This document shows, in pieces, positions 17,377 to 26,391 of a stretch of 64,000 bases of DNA; position 1 is the first letter of the stretch, and each line of letters begins with the position of its first letter. The notes under the pieces are model-generated. The model saw only the letters and a list, made by a program, of their open reading frames with translations. It ran no database searches and was not told the origin of the DNA. The stretch is from Streptomyces nojiriensis. GTDB lineage: Bacteria > Actinomycetota > Actinomycetes > Streptomycetales > Streptomycetaceae. The stretch spans positions 1,550,001-1,614,000 of the forward strand of contig NZ_CP071139.1 in assembly GCF_017639205.1 (NCBI RefSeq), read 5' to 3'. Both the position numbers and the translations under genes were made by a program.

Positions 17377-18291
17377 ATGAGCTCCCCCACTGGGCCCGCA
17401 AATGGCCTGCCCGTACGAATGCCGCGACCCCGCCAGACCGGACGGCACCGCCGGCCCGAGCCCGCGGTGGCGCCCGAGGGCGCGCCCGCGCTGGTGCTCG
17501 CCGTGCCCGGTGCCCCCTCGGCCCCCTCGCGAGGGCTCGCGGAAGAGATCATCAGCATCGGCCGCTCCGAGCTGCCGGGCCTCGACGCCCGGATCGGCTT
17601 CCTCGAAGGTGACGACGACACCGAGTTCCCGTCCCTGTCCGGCGTGCTGAGCGCCGTCGCGTCCGAGCGCATCGCGCGCGCGGAGTTCGCCCGCGCGGCC
17701 GGCCACGAGGTGCCCGCGCCGACCGGCCCGGACGCCGTGGTCGTGCCGCTGCTGGCCGGCCCCGACAGCGATCTGCTCCGCCGGATCCGCCAGGCGCTGA
17801 TGGACTCCTCGGCCGCCGCCGAGCTGGCCGACGTGCTCGGCCCGCACCCGCTGCTCGCCGAGGGCCTGCACGTGCGGCTGTCCGAGGCCGGCCTGGCCCG
17901 CGCCGACCGCGCCCGGCTCTTCACCGTGACCACCGCCGCCGACGGCATCGTCCTGGCCACCACCGGTGGCGAGGAGGCCGTACAGGCCGCCGGGATCACG
18001 GGCATGCTGCTCGCCGCCCGGCTCGCCGTGCCCGTCAAGGCCGCCGCGCTCGACCAGGAGGGCTCGGTGGCCGCGGTCGCCGAGCAGCTGCGCCGCGAGG
18101 GCTCCACGCTGCTCGCGCTCGCCCCGTACCTGATCGGCCCGGAGGCCGCCGACGGACTCCTCGACACCGCCTGCAAGGAGGCCGACTGCGCCACCGCCGA
18201 GGTGCTCGGCGCCTACGGCGCGCTCGGCAAGCTGGCCGTCGCGCAGTACACCGCGGCTCTCGGGATCACCCAGGACGCCGCCGCACACTGA
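17377..18291 (+). CDS. CbiX/SirB-like chelatase-domain protein
   Basis: A 304-residue cytoplasmic protein that I place with the sirohydrochlorin chelatase-like proteins of Streptomyces from its overall layout: a Pro/Arg-rich N-terminal tail, a first domain beginning LVLAVPG near residue 40, and a second half with SEAGLARADRARLFTVTT and ALAPYLIGPEAADGL. The metal-binding His typical of active CbiX is not obvious, so a chelatase role is uncertain. The ATG at 17377 is preceded by a TAGCAT that may be a -10 box of a promoter in the 96-base gap after ung. Confidence 0.55.
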   Translation: MSSPTGPANGLPVRMPRPRQTGRHRRPEPAVAPEGAPALVLAVPGAPSAPSRGLAEEIISIGRSELPGLDARIGFLEGDDDTEFPSLSGVLSAVASERIARAEFARAAGHEVPAPTGPDAVVVPLLAGPDSDLLRRIRQALMDSSAAAELADVLGPHPLLAEGLHVRLSEAGLARADRARLFTVTTAADGIVLATTGGEEAVQAAGITGMLLAARLAVPVKAAALDQEGSVAAVAEQLRREGSTLLALAPYLIGPEAADGLLDTACKEADCATAEVLGAYGALGKLAVAQYTAALGITQDAAAH

Positions 18292-18308
18292 CCCGCCCGT
18301 ACGACGCG

Positions 18309-18354
18309 AAGGGCCCCCGACGGCCACGGTCACCCGTGGCCGTCGGGGGCCCTT
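18309..18354. terminator. Strong bidirectional terminator hairpin
   Basis: A perfect 21-base stem (18309-18329 pairing with 18334-18354) with a 4-base loop. It starts AAGGGCCCCCGACGG and ends in CCCTT followed by TCCC. It sits between two convergent genes ending at 18291 and 18378 and can serve both. Confidence 0.85.
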
Positions 18355-18377
18355 TCCCATGGCCCCGCGCGCCCGCC

Positions 18378-19442
18378 TCAGCCGAGGACCACGCAGGTGG
18401 CCGCGGGCACGGGCAGCGAGCCGGCCCGGTGCGGCCGGCCGGTCAGCGGGTCCACGTCGAACCAGGTGACGTCCCCCGAGCGCTCGTTGGCCGCGTAGAG
18501 CCGCGTGCCCGAGGGGTCGACGGCGAGGTCGCGGGGCCACGCTCCGCCGCAGCCCACGGCACCGGTGAGCCGCGGCGTCCCGGGCCCGTCGGCGAGGGCG
18601 AGGGTGACGATCGTGTCGGCCCCGCGGACGGCCGCCCAGACGAACCTGCCGTCGGGCGAGGCGACGATCGCCGAGGGGTAGGCCCGCACGGCCCCTGAGG
18701 CCCCCGCGGAGGCCACCGGGACCTCGCCGACCGGTTCCAGTCGCCCGGAGGCCCCGTTCCAGCGGCAGACGGTCACCTGCGGCTCCAGCTCGTGCAGTAC
18801 GTACGCCACCGCGCCCTCCGGATGGAAGGCGAGGTGGCGGGGGCCGGTCCCGGCGCGCAGCGCGGTCTCGGCGTGCGGCCGCAGCGCCCCGGTGGCCGGG
18901 TCCGGCGCGCAGACCCGTACCGAGTCGGTGCCGAGGTCCACGCTGAGCACCCAGCGGCCGGTCGGGTCGGGCAGCACCTGATGGGCGTGCGGGCCCTCCT
19001 GCCGGCCGCCGTCCGGGCCGGAGCCCCGGTGCGGCAGGACGTGGGCGGGCCCGCCCGGGCGGCCGTCGGCGGCCAGCGGGAGACTGCTGACGCTGCCGGA
19101 GGTGTAGTTGGCGGTGAACAGCCTGCGCCCGGCCACGCTGAGGTGGGTGGGCCCGGAACCCCCGACGCGGACGGCCGCACCGAGGGGGGCGAGGCCCGTC
19201 GCGGTGGGCCGGAAGGCGGCGACCGCACCGCGCTCGGTCTCGTTCACCGCGTAGAGCACGCCGGTGGCGCGGGAGAGCGCGAGGTACGAGGGGTCCTCGG
19301 CGGCGGTGACCGCGAGCGGGGTCAGCGCCCCGGTCTTCGGGTCCACGGCCGCGGTGGTGACGCCGCGGCCGCCCGCCGAGGTGAACGAGCCGATGTAGGC
19401 CCGCCGTTCACCGTTCCGGTCCCTATTGTCCGCGCCGCCCAC
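18378..19442 (-). CDS. Lactonase family seven-bladed propeller protein (Pgl-like)
   Basis: A 354-residue propeller of the 6-phosphogluconolactonase (YbhE/Pgl) family. Recognisable stretches are AYIGSFTSAGGRGV at the start, EDPSYLALSRATGVLYAVNE near 47, GPHAHQVLPDPTGRWVLSVDLG near 150 (the His/Asp site, read in two parts), GPRHLAFHPEGAVAYVLHEL near 200 and RLYAANERSGDVTWF near 310. No secretion signal is present. Pathway membership cannot be fixed from the neighbours; the closest, 54 bases upstream on the same strand, is nitric oxide synthase. Confidence 0.85.
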   Translation of the reverse strand: MGGADNRDRNGERRAYIGSFTSAGGRGVTTAAVDPKTGALTPLAVTAAEDPSYLALSRATGVLYAVNETERGAVAAFRPTATGLAPLGAAVRVGGSGPTHLSVAGRRLFTANYTSGSVSSLPLAADGRPGGPAHVLPHRGSGPDGGRQEGPHAHQVLPDPTGRWVLSVDLGTDSVRVCAPDPATGALRPHAETALRAGTGPRHLAFHPEGAVAYVLHELEPQVTVCRWNGASGRLEPVGEVPVASAGASGAVRAYPSAIVASPDGRFVWAAVRGADTIVTLALADGPGTPRLTGAVGCGGAWPRDLAVDPSGTRLYAANERSGDVTWFDVDPLTGRPHRAGSLPVPAATCVVLG

Positions 19443-19496
19443 GTCGAGCCCCTCTCACCGCTGCCGGATCCGTCCGAGCCGACGGTAACAGAAGGT

Positions 19497-20633
19497 CTAG
19501 ACCAAATCTCGCCCTTGGGCCCGCTCCTGCGCGCCGCGGTGGTGGACGTAGGCCGTGCTGCTGCTGCGGTCCTCGTAGGTGCGGTGGAAGACCGGGGTGG
19601 CGGAGCCGGAGATCGGCGGCACGATCCAGGACCAGTCCGCGCCCACCTCGCGCCCCCTGCGCTCCTCCCGTTCCATGTGCGCCAGGAAGCGCCGGGACTC
19701 GGTGTGGTGGTCGGCGATCGTGACCCCGGCGCGGTCGAAGGAGTGCAGGACGGCCCGGTTCAGTTCGACGAGCGCGCGGTCCTTCCAGAGGGACCGGTCG
19801 CTGGAGGTGTCCAGGCCCAGGCGGCGGGCGACGGCGGGCAGCAGGTTGTACCGGTCGGTGTCGGCGAGGTTGCGCGCGCCGATCTCGGTGCCCATGTACC
19901 AGCCGTTGAACGGCGCGGCCGGGTAGTGGATTCCGCCGATCTCCAGGCACATGTTGGAGATGGCGGGTACGGCGTGCCAGCGCAGCCCCCAGTCCGCCCA
20001 GCCGTCGCCGTCGGGGTGGCCGATCGGCACTTCCAGGACGGCGTCCGCGGGGGTGTCGAACCAGCGGGGTTTGTCGTCGACGCCCTGGACCACCAGCGGC
20101 AGGAGGTCGAAGGGGGTGCCGGGGCCGCCGGGCCAGCCGAGCCGGAGGAGGGCCTCGGTGAGCGGGGCGTTGCGGGCGTCGCCGACGGTTATGGAGGGGT
20201 GGTCTCCGTAGCCCGCGTATCTGACCAGCTGCTCGCTCCAGATGAGCGGGCCGGGCCGCTCCGGGGCGTCCGGGGCGAAGACCGTGATCGTGGGCCTGAC
20301 CCGGCCCCGGTTGGTCGCCTCGTGCAGGTGCTCGAAGCACTCGGCGGCGATGTCGTCGGCCTCGGTGAGCCCGCGGCGGTCGCGGACCCGCAGCGAGTTC
20401 CAGTAGAGCCGCCCTATGCAGCGGTTGCTGTTGCGCCAGGCCACCCGGGCCCCGTGGACCAGTTCCTCGGGGGTGTGCACATAGCTGCCGGTCTCGGCGA
20501 GTTCGGCTCTCACGGCGGCGAGCCGGGCGCGCGGATCCCCGGCGTCCGCGTTCTCCCGGTGGAAGAGTCGGATGAACTCCTCGGCCGCTTCCCACACCTG
20601 GGCGGTGGTGGAGCGCTGTTGAAGAATTTCCAT
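19497..20633 (-). CDS. nos: Bacterial nitric oxide synthase oxygenase
   Basis: A 378-residue NOS oxygenase domain that makes nitric oxide and citrulline from arginine. The haem-ligating Cys72 lies in WRNSNRCIGRLYW; the arginine-binding Glu231 lies in NMCLEIGGIHYPAAPFNGWYM, a hallmark of all NOS. As in other bacterial enzymes there is no reductase domain, so electrons must come from a separate reductase. The ATG at 20633 lies behind a weak GGAATGG. In plant-pathogenic Streptomyces a NOS serves thaxtomin nitration, but no thaxtomin-type P450 or NRPS is next to this one. The propeller lactonase follows downstream and may share the transcript. Confidence 0.95.
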   Translation of the reverse strand: MEILQQRSTTAQVWEAAEEFIRLFHRENADAGDPRARLAAVRAELAETGSYVHTPEELVHGARVAWRNSNRCIGRLYWNSLRVRDRRGLTEADDIAAECFEHLHEATNRGRVRPTITVFAPDAPERPGPLIWSEQLVRYAGYGDHPSITVGDARNAPLTEALLRLGWPGGPGTPFDLLPLVVQGVDDKPRWFDTPADAVLEVPIGHPDGDGWADWGLRWHAVPAISNMCLEIGGIHYPAAPFNGWYMGTEIGARNLADTDRYNLLPAVARRLGLDTSSDRSLWKDRALVELNRAVLHSFDRAGVTIADHHTESRRFLAHMEREERRGREVGADWSWIVPPISGSATPVFHRTYEDRSSSTAYVHHRGAQERAQGRDLV

Positions 20634-20845
20634 TCCGGGCGGTTACCCCCTGTCCGACCAGATCCACCCTGTACGTGCCGGATGAATGTGCAGTAAACAA
20701 TTACCCGTTGTACATGTCGCAGGTCAGCGTGGGGCGGTCGGCCGCGAGGGAGCACCCCTCCGGGTGATCCCTCACGGATCGGGCTGCGGCAGGGCGAGCG
20801 GGGGCGTACGATCCGGCGCGTTGCGGGAGTCGGCCGTGCGCCGCT

Positions 20846-21439
20846 TCAGCGGCAGGGGCGGCTCATGTAGAGCGCCTGCTCGCCGGCCGCCGGCGTGCCG
20901 CCGTACAGCGTGGTGTCGAGGCCGCAGAACGTGAACCCCATGCGCCGGTAGGCGTGCACCGCCGGGGCGTTGACCGAGCTGACCTCCAACCACAGGTGCT
21001 CCGCGCCCCGTTCGCGGGCGAACCGCTCGGCGCACTCCATCAGCGCCCGGCCGATGCCGCGGCCCCGGTGGCCCGGCGAGACCTCGATGTCCTCGATGGT
21101 CAGCCGCCGGTTCCAGGGGGCGTAGCCGACGGCGGCGAACCCGCAGACCAGGTCGCCGTCGAGGGCCACGAAGGTCCGCGCGTCGGCGTCCGAGTCCTTC
21201 CCGCCGCCGAAGACCTGCTCGTCGTGCTCCTCCGGCGGGAACACCTTGTGCACGGGCGGATCCACCGGGACCTCGCGGAGCAGGAAGCCGAAGCCGGCGC
21301 CGTCTCCCGAGCCGGGGTCGCTCACCTCGAAGACCGTGGTGGTGGTGAAGGAGCTGTCCAGGGCCTCGATGGCACCCGCGTCCTCGGGACGGGCGAGGCG
21401 GTAGACGATTCCGTCGGCTGAGCCGCGTGCGGTGGTCAT
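20846..21439 (-). CDS. GNAT acetyltransferase similar to streptothricin acetyltransferase
   Basis: A 197-residue acetyltransferase. It follows, from memory, the S. lavendulae streptothricin acetyltransferase nearly end to end: LDSSFTTTTVFEV, DPPVHKVFP, WNRRLTIEDIEVSPGHRGRGIG (motif A), LWLEVSSVNAPAVHAYRRMGF and the C-terminal ALYMSRPC. It would acetylate an amino group of an antibiotic such as streptothricin in the cytoplasm. The ATG at 21439 is preferred (GGTGGA upstream); an ATG six codons earlier is possible. It is divergent from a HelD-type helicase gene that may also give antibiotic tolerance. No streptothricin biosynthesis genes are in this window. Confidence 0.8.
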   Translation of the reverse strand: MTTARGSADGIVYRLARPEDAGAIEALDSSFTTTTVFEVSDPGSGDGAGFGFLLREVPVDPPVHKVFPPEEHDEQVFGGGKDSDADARTFVALDGDLVCGFAAVGYAPWNRRLTIEDIEVSPGHRGRGIGRALMECAERFARERGAEHLWLEVSSVNAPAVHAYRRMGFTFCGLDTTLYGGTPAAGEQALYMSRPCR

Positions 21440-21514
21440 GAGATCCACCGTACGCAAAAAATCCCCCGGCCGAATTCGCTGCCGAGGGAGAAGAGAGCGT
21501 ATATTAAATGGTTC

Positions 21515-21539
21515 ACGACTTCGCCTGAATCGAAGTCGT
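21515..21539 (+). promoter_or_regulatory. Stem-loop upstream of the HelD-type helicase gene
   Basis: ACGACTTCG at 21515-21523 pairs perfectly with CGAAGTCGT at 21531-21539 across a 7-base loop, and TTC/GAA flank it with a small bulge. It lies 42-66 bases upstream of the TTG start, just after an AT-rich TATATT that could be a -10 box (21500-21505). It may act as an operator or as an RNA hairpin in the leader; which one cannot be told. Confidence 0.4.
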
Positions 21540-21580
21540 GGTGAAGCTCATGAGGACACCGTATCGCGGCAGGAGTGCAA

Positions 21581-23878
21581 TTGTCAACCGAGGAATTCCG
21601 GAAAGAGCAGCAATTCGTCACCGACCTCTATCGGCGCCTCGACGGTCTGCGTGACCAGGCCGAACGGGCGGTCGAAGGGGCGCTGCGCGATGTCGGTACC
21701 GGGTTTCAGGCGCGCCTGGAGCGGGACACCCTGGTGGCCGAGCAGTCCGGTCTGCTTTCCGCCCTGAATGCGGGCGAGAACGGCCTCTGTTTCGGCCGTC
21801 TGGAGTTCTCCGACGGCCGGGACCACCACATCGGCCGGCTCGGAATCCGGGCCGACGACGCGGAACGCACTCCGCTGGTCCTGGACTGGCGGGCGGACGT
21901 GGCCCGCCCCTTCTACCTCGCCACCGGGCACACCCCCATGGGGCTGCGCCGCCGCCGGCACATCAGCAGCCGGGGGCGCGTGGTCACCGCCCTGCACGAC
22001 GAGATCCTCGACCTGACCGACGCGGAGCGCACCGGCCACGAGGGAGCCGACGCGGACGCCGTGCTGCTCGCCGCGCTCGACGCCGCCCGGACCGGCCGGA
22101 TGCACGACATCGTCCGCACCATCCAGGCCGAGCAGGACCGGATCATCCGCTCCACGCACCGCGGGGTGCTGGTCGTCGAGGGCGGTCCCGGTACCGGCAA
22201 GACCGCGGTCGCGCTGCACCGCGCCGCGTACCTGCTGTACGCGCACCGGGAGCTGCTCGCCAAGCGCGGTGTGCTGATCGTCGGACCGGGTCCTGCCTTC
22301 CTCGGCTACATCGGCGGGGTGCTCCCGGCGCTCGGCGAGACGGGCGTACTGCTGGCAACCCCGGGCGAGCTCTTCCCCGGCGTCCACGCCACCGCCGCCG
22401 ACCGCCCCGGGGCCGCCGCGGTGAAGGGGCGGGCCGCGATGGCGGAGGTCCTGGCCGAGGTGGTGGCCGACCGGCAGTGCCTGCCGGAGACCGTGCCGGC
22501 GGACACCGGGGAGGAGTACGACACCGTCCCCGAGCCGGCGCTGGAGATCGACCACGAGGAGTACGGGACCCTGCTGCTGGACCGCACCATGGCGTACGAG
22601 GCACGGGACCGGGCCCGGGCCACCGGGCTGCCGCACAACCAGGCGCGTCCCTTCTTCGCCTTCCCGGTCATCGACGCGCTCACCGCGCAGCTCGCCGACC
22701 GGCTGGGCGCCGATCCGTACGGCGGTCCGAACCTGCTGGGCTCGGACGACATCGCCCAGCTCGGCAAGGAGATCGCGACGAGCGCCGCCGTACAGGCGGC
22801 CATCGATTCGCTGTGGCCGTCCCTCACCCCCCAGCAGCTGATCTCCGACTTCCTGGCGGAGCCCACGCACCTGCCCGCGCACGAGGCCGACCTGATCCGG
22901 CGCGCGCCCTCGGCCCGGCCGGAGTGGACCCCGGCCGACGTCCCGCTCCTGGACGAGGCCGCCGAGCTGCTCGGCGAGGACGACACCGCCCGGCGGGCCG
23001 CCGAGGAACGGGAGCGGCAGCGGCGCATCGCCTACGCGCAGGGGGTGCTGGACCTGTCCGAGGGCTCTCAGTCGTACGAGTTCGAGGACGAGGAGAACGA
23101 GTTCCTCGCGGCCCACGACATCATCGACGCGGAGCGGATGGCCGAGCGCCACGAGGAGGCAGACCACCGCAGCACCGCCGAGCGGGCCGCGGCCGACCGC
23201 ACCTGGGCCTTCGGGCACGTGATCGTGGACGAGGCGCAGGAGCTGTCGGCGATGGCGTGGCGGCTGCTGATGCGGCGCTGCCCGACCCGGTCGATGACCC
23301 TGGTCGGCGATCCGGCGCAGACGGCCGACGAGGCGGGGTGCGGCTCGTGGGAGGGCGTCCTGTCGCCGTACGTGGGCGAGCGCTGGGAGCTGGTCCGGCT
23401 GGGGGTCAACTACCGCACGCCGGCCGAGATCATGGAGGTGGCGGCGGCCGTGCTGCGCACGCGCGATCCCGGCTTCGAACCGCCGCGTTCGGTACGGGCC
23501 ACCGGGGTGCGGCCGTGGGCGCACGCGACCGGCGACCTGGCGGCGGCGACCCGGGAGGCCGTGGCGCGGGAGCTGCCGGCCGAGGGCCGGCTCGCGGTGA
23601 TCGCGCCGCGGGCGCGGCACGCGGTGCTGGCCGCCGCACTGCCGGGGGTACGGGCGGGTGCGGAGCCGGACCTGACCCGGCAGGTGGTCCTGCTGGACCC
23701 GCGCCAGGCCAAGGGGCTGGAGTTCGACACGGTGATCGTGGTGGAACCGGCCGAGCTCCGGCCGAGCGACCTGTACGTGGCGCTGACCCGGGCCACCCAG
23801 TCCCTCGGGGTGGTGCACACCGCCGGCAGGCTGCCGGCGGGGTTGGCGGACACCCCGGAGGGGCTGCTCAGGCGCTGA
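21581..23878 (+). CDS. HelD/HelR-like RNA polymerase-associated UvrD-family helicase
   Basis: A 765-residue superfamily 1 ATPase. The N-terminal 60 residues form the long arm seen in HelD (EEFRKEQQFVTDLYRRLDGLRDQA). Walker A is GGPGTGKT near residue 203, Walker B is VIVDEAQE near 548, followed by LVGDPAQT, VNYRTPAEI and a C-terminal LYVALTRATQSLGVVHT. An acidic insertion (YEFEDEENEF) sits near 500. Such proteins bind RNA polymerase and recycle stalled enzyme; actinobacterial HelR also gives rifamycin tolerance. The TTG at 21581 is chosen for the AGGAG five bases upstream. It is divergent from an antibiotic acetyltransferase-like gene; its end overlaps the convergent FUSC gene by 11 bases. Confidence 0.85.
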   Translation: MSTEEFRKEQQFVTDLYRRLDGLRDQAERAVEGALRDVGTGFQARLERDTLVAEQSGLLSALNAGENGLCFGRLEFSDGRDHHIGRLGIRADDAERTPLVLDWRADVARPFYLATGHTPMGLRRRRHISSRGRVVTALHDEILDLTDAERTGHEGADADAVLLAALDAARTGRMHDIVRTIQAEQDRIIRSTHRGVLVVEGGPGTGKTAVALHRAAYLLYAHRELLAKRGVLIVGPGPAFLGYIGGVLPALGETGVLLATPGELFPGVHATAADRPGAAAVKGRAAMAEVLAEVVADRQCLPETVPADTGEEYDTVPEPALEIDHEEYGTLLLDRTMAYEARDRARATGLPHNQARPFFAFPVIDALTAQLADRLGADPYGGPNLLGSDDIAQLGKEIATSAAVQAAIDSLWPSLTPQQLISDFLAEPTHLPAHEADLIRRAPSARPEWTPADVPLLDEAAELLGEDDTARRAAEERERQRRIAYAQGVLDLSEGSQSYEFEDEENEFLAAHDIIDAERMAERHEEADHRSTAERAAADRTWAFGHVIVDEAQELSAMAWRLLMRRCPTRSMTLVGDPAQTADEAGCGSWEGVLSPYVGERWELVRLGVNYRTPAEIMEVAAAVLRTRDPGFEPPRSVRATGVRPWAHATGDLAAATREAVARELPAEGRLAVIAPRARHAVLAAALPGVRAGAEPDLTRQVVLLDPRQAKGLEFDTVIVVEPAELRPSDLYVALTRATQSLGVVHTAGRLPAGLADTPEGLLRR

Positions 23879-25373
23879 TGACCAGTGGCGCCCGGGGGTC
23901 GGTGCGCAGCGGGGTCGCCAGCGCCACGAGGGTGTGCTCCAGGCCGTGGAGGTGGGCGAGGGCCGGTTCCGCGGCGGCGGGCCGGGGGTGCGGCACGGTG
24001 GCGGGCCCGGGAGCGCCACCGTGCGGGGCGGTCAGGGCCTCCACCGCGGCCTCCACGCGCCAGCAGGCGGCAGCCAGCCGGGCGTCGTGCGAAGCCTGCG
24101 GGTCGGCGGCGACGGCGACCAGCCCGCGCACGTCCCGGGCGCAGTCGTCGAGCAGCGCGAGCACCTGCCGGGCCCGGGCCTTGCGGGCGCGCAGCGGGCT
24201 CAGCGGGTGGACGAGCGGCGCGAGCGCCATCCGTACCCGGCCCAGCAGGAGCTCCAGCTCGGCGGCGTGCGGGGCGGGGTCGGCGTCCGGGTCGCCCGCG
24301 AGGCGTTCCAGGGCGGCCGCGGTGGAGGCGCGTACGCAGTGCAGGGCGCGCTGGATCCACGCGTCGTTGGCGGCGTGGGTGGTGACCGGAAGGATGAGCA
24401 CGACGGCGAGGGCGGCGCCGAGCGCGCCGATGGCGGTCTCCTGGAAGCGCAGGAGCAGCAGTCCGGGGTGCAGGACTCCGAGGAGGCCGTAGAGCAGCCC
24501 GGCCATGACGGTGACGAAGAACATCATCCAGGAGTACGACGGCGCGGCCGTGTAGAAGATCCCGAAGACGCATACGGCCACCAGTGCCGCGGTGGGTACC
24601 GGCGCGCCGTGCAGGGGTACGGCGATCAGCAGTCCGGCGGCGATGCCGACAACGGTGCCGAGGACGCGGCGGAAGCCCCGTACGAGGGTCTCGCCCCGGG
24701 AGGCGGTGTTCACGAAGATCCACCAGGCGGTGCCGACGGCCCAGTACCAGCGGTCGTCGGAGAGCGCCTGGCCGATGCCGAGCGCGAAGGCGCAAGCGGC
24801 GGTGGCCTGGAAGGCCTGCCGGGTCGTGGGCCGCGCGAGCCCGGTTCCCGGCAGGCCGGGCGGGGCCGCGGGGGGCGGGGTGCGCCGCTCGATGGGCCAC
24901 AGCCCGAAGCGCACGGCCCCGGCGGCCAGGAGCGCCAGGCCGACGGCGGCGTACAGCTCGGGCAGCTGCCCGGGCCGGGCGTGCAGGAACTGGGTGACGA
25001 AGAACATCATGAACGCGAAGATCCCGAGGGCGTGTCCGCGCGGGCCGAAGCGGCGGGCGTACACCCCGGCGAACACGACGGCGAGGAAGGCGGCGTCCCG
25101 GGCGAGGGGCACCCCGTGCAGGGTGGTGGCGAGGGTCAGGACGGGGAATCCGGCGACGGGCAGCAGGGCGGTGGTGCGGCGCTGGGCGCGGACGTCCGCG
25201 TCGAGGACGGTGAAGAGGGCGAGCAGGGCCGCCAGTCCCCCGGTGATGGAGGCGGTCAGGGAGAGACCGCACACTTCGGCGAGGGCGACGGCGGCGGCGA
25301 CGCCGATCACCGCGCGGGCCGAGTTCCGCAGTCTCATACGCCCCGGATCCGGAGCCACGAACATCCTCTTCAC
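23868..25373 (-). CDS. FUSC family membrane protein (aromatic acid exporter type)
   Basis: A 501-residue membrane protein with two blocks of about five or six hydrophobic helices (residues 15-165 and 195-345) and a C-terminal cytoplasmic helical domain (350-500). This is the FUSC/AaeB architecture of exporters for aromatic carboxylic acids. WYWAVGTAWWIFVNTASRGETLVRGFRR near 215, viewed as two pieces, carries the conserved FUSC Arg-Gly motif. The substrate is unknown. A MarR regulator is divergent from it across 407 bases, a common exporter/regulator arrangement. Confidence 0.8.
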   Translation of the reverse strand: MKRMFVAPDPGRMRLRNSARAVIGVAAAVALAEVCGLSLTASITGGLAALLALFTVLDADVRAQRRTTALLPVAGFPVLTLATTLHGVPLARDAAFLAVVFAGVYARRFGPRGHALGIFAFMMFFVTQFLHARPGQLPELYAAVGLALLAAGAVRFGLWPIERRTPPPAAPPGLPGTGLARPTTRQAFQATAACAFALGIGQALSDDRWYWAVGTAWWIFVNTASRGETLVRGFRRVLGTVVGIAAGLLIAVPLHGAPVPTAALVAVCVFGIFYTAAPSYSWMMFFVTVMAGLLYGLLGVLHPGLLLLRFQETAIGALGAALAVVLILPVTTHAANDAWIQRALHCVRASTAAALERLAGDPDADPAPHAAELELLLGRVRMALAPLVHPLSPLRARKARARQVLALLDDCARDVRGLVAVAADPQASHDARLAAACWRVEAAVEALTAPHGGAPGPATVPHPRPAAAEPALAHLHGLEHTLVALATPLRTDPRAPLVISA

Positions 25374-25780
25374 GGCGGTGTGCCGCCCCCCTTGCAGTGC
25401 TGCGCGCCGGCCCGGCGCCGCCCGGGGGTGGTGGGCGGCGGACGGGCACGGCGAAGGCGCCGCGCTCCGGAACCGGCTTCGTTGCCGTCCGGCGCTGCGC
25501 GGCGCCGTAAGTACATGGATAGGACACAGATAAGCATCCGGGGGCCCACTGGCTCAACCGAGCCTGCCTGGACTGGGCCATTGGCACAGTGCTTGGGCGG
25601 ATTGCTCGGCCAGGAGTCTGCCAACGGACCAGTCCGGCGGGCCCCCTGCGCCGACCCGGGTCACCGCCCCGAGGGGCCCGGCGCGCCGGCCGGGTCGTGC
25701 CGTGCTGGCCGACTCTCCTCCACGTGACCACGCGCTGTTATCGTGCAGCGACCCGCGGGGCGTACGGAAGGGGACCGACG
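25374..25780. other. Gene-free region between FUSC exporter and MarR regulator
   Basis: These 407 bases hold no credible gene. They should contain the divergent promoters of the exporter and the regulator. A TTGGCA near 25579 and its inverse TGCCAA near 25618 could be half-sites for the MarR protein, but 32 bases of spacing make this weak. No terminator, RNA gene or repeat is evident. Confidence 0.4.
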
Positions 25781-26251
25781 TTGGCGCGTACGGGGGAGTC
25801 CGGGGAGGCCGAGGCGTTCAGCCGGGCAGCTGTGGCGGTCTTCCGGCTGAACGGACGGTTCACCGCGGCCCTCGACCGGCTCGCGCTCGCCTCGGGGCTC
25901 AGCGCCGCCCGCTGGCAGGTACTCAGCACGGTGTCGGGAGAATCACTGTCCGTGTCCGCGGTGGCCCGGCGGGTGGGGACCACCCGGCAGAGCGTGCAGC
26001 GCATAGCGGACCTGTTGGTACGGCAGGGGCTCGCGGTCTATCTGGACAATCCGGCGCACCGGCGGGCCAAGCTGCTGACCGCCACCGAGCAGGGCGCGGC
26101 CGCGAAACGGGAGATCGACTCCTGTCTCGCCGAGCTGGCGCGGCAGCTGTGCGAGGGCCTCGGCGGCGAGGAAGAGGTATACCGCACGGCCGAGGCGCTG
26201 CGGGGCCTGTCCGGCGCATTGTCGTCGATCGGATCCGACGACTCTCAGTGA
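25781..26251 (+). CDS. MarR-family transcriptional regulator
   Basis: A 156-residue winged-helix regulator: LDRLALASGLSAARWQVLSTV near residue 31, VSAVARRVGTTRQSVQRIADLLV (recognition helix) near 60, and AHRRAKLLTATEQG near 87 as the wing, which carries the Arg-Arg-Lys of the family. The TTG at 25781 follows GGAAGGGG. The long gap upstream and the divergent FUSC exporter suggest it controls that exporter in response to an aromatic compound. It also borders the NRPS cluster regulators, but nothing ties it to them. Confidence 0.8.
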   Translation: MARTGESGEAEAFSRAAVAVFRLNGRFTAALDRLALASGLSAARWQVLSTVSGESLSVSAVARRVGTTRQSVQRIADLLVRQGLAVYLDNPAHRRAKLLTATEQGAAAKREIDSCLAELARQLCEGLGGEEEVYRTAEALRGLSGALSSIGSDDSQ

Positions 26252-26391
26252 GGCCCCGTGCACGTGTCCGCCGCTATACGGACAAGCTGGCCTGAAACTG
26301 CCCATGTTTTTCCCAAGAGTTGACTGCACCGAGGAACGCTCTTTGCGGTACCGTTCGCGCCTGACGCGGGGTTTCAAGGCCGGGGGACCTT

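Noticed and set aside
19497..20633. Nitric oxide synthase as part of the NRPS cluster (nitration)
   Set aside because: It lies about 6 kb before the first cluster regulator, with unrelated genes between, and no nitrating P450 is seen.
21440..21580. A rifamycin-associated element (the 19-bp palindrome described before helR genes)
   Set aside because: I looked for a GGGGCTTGC-type palindrome in the gap and found none; only the unrelated ACGACTTCG hairpin is present.
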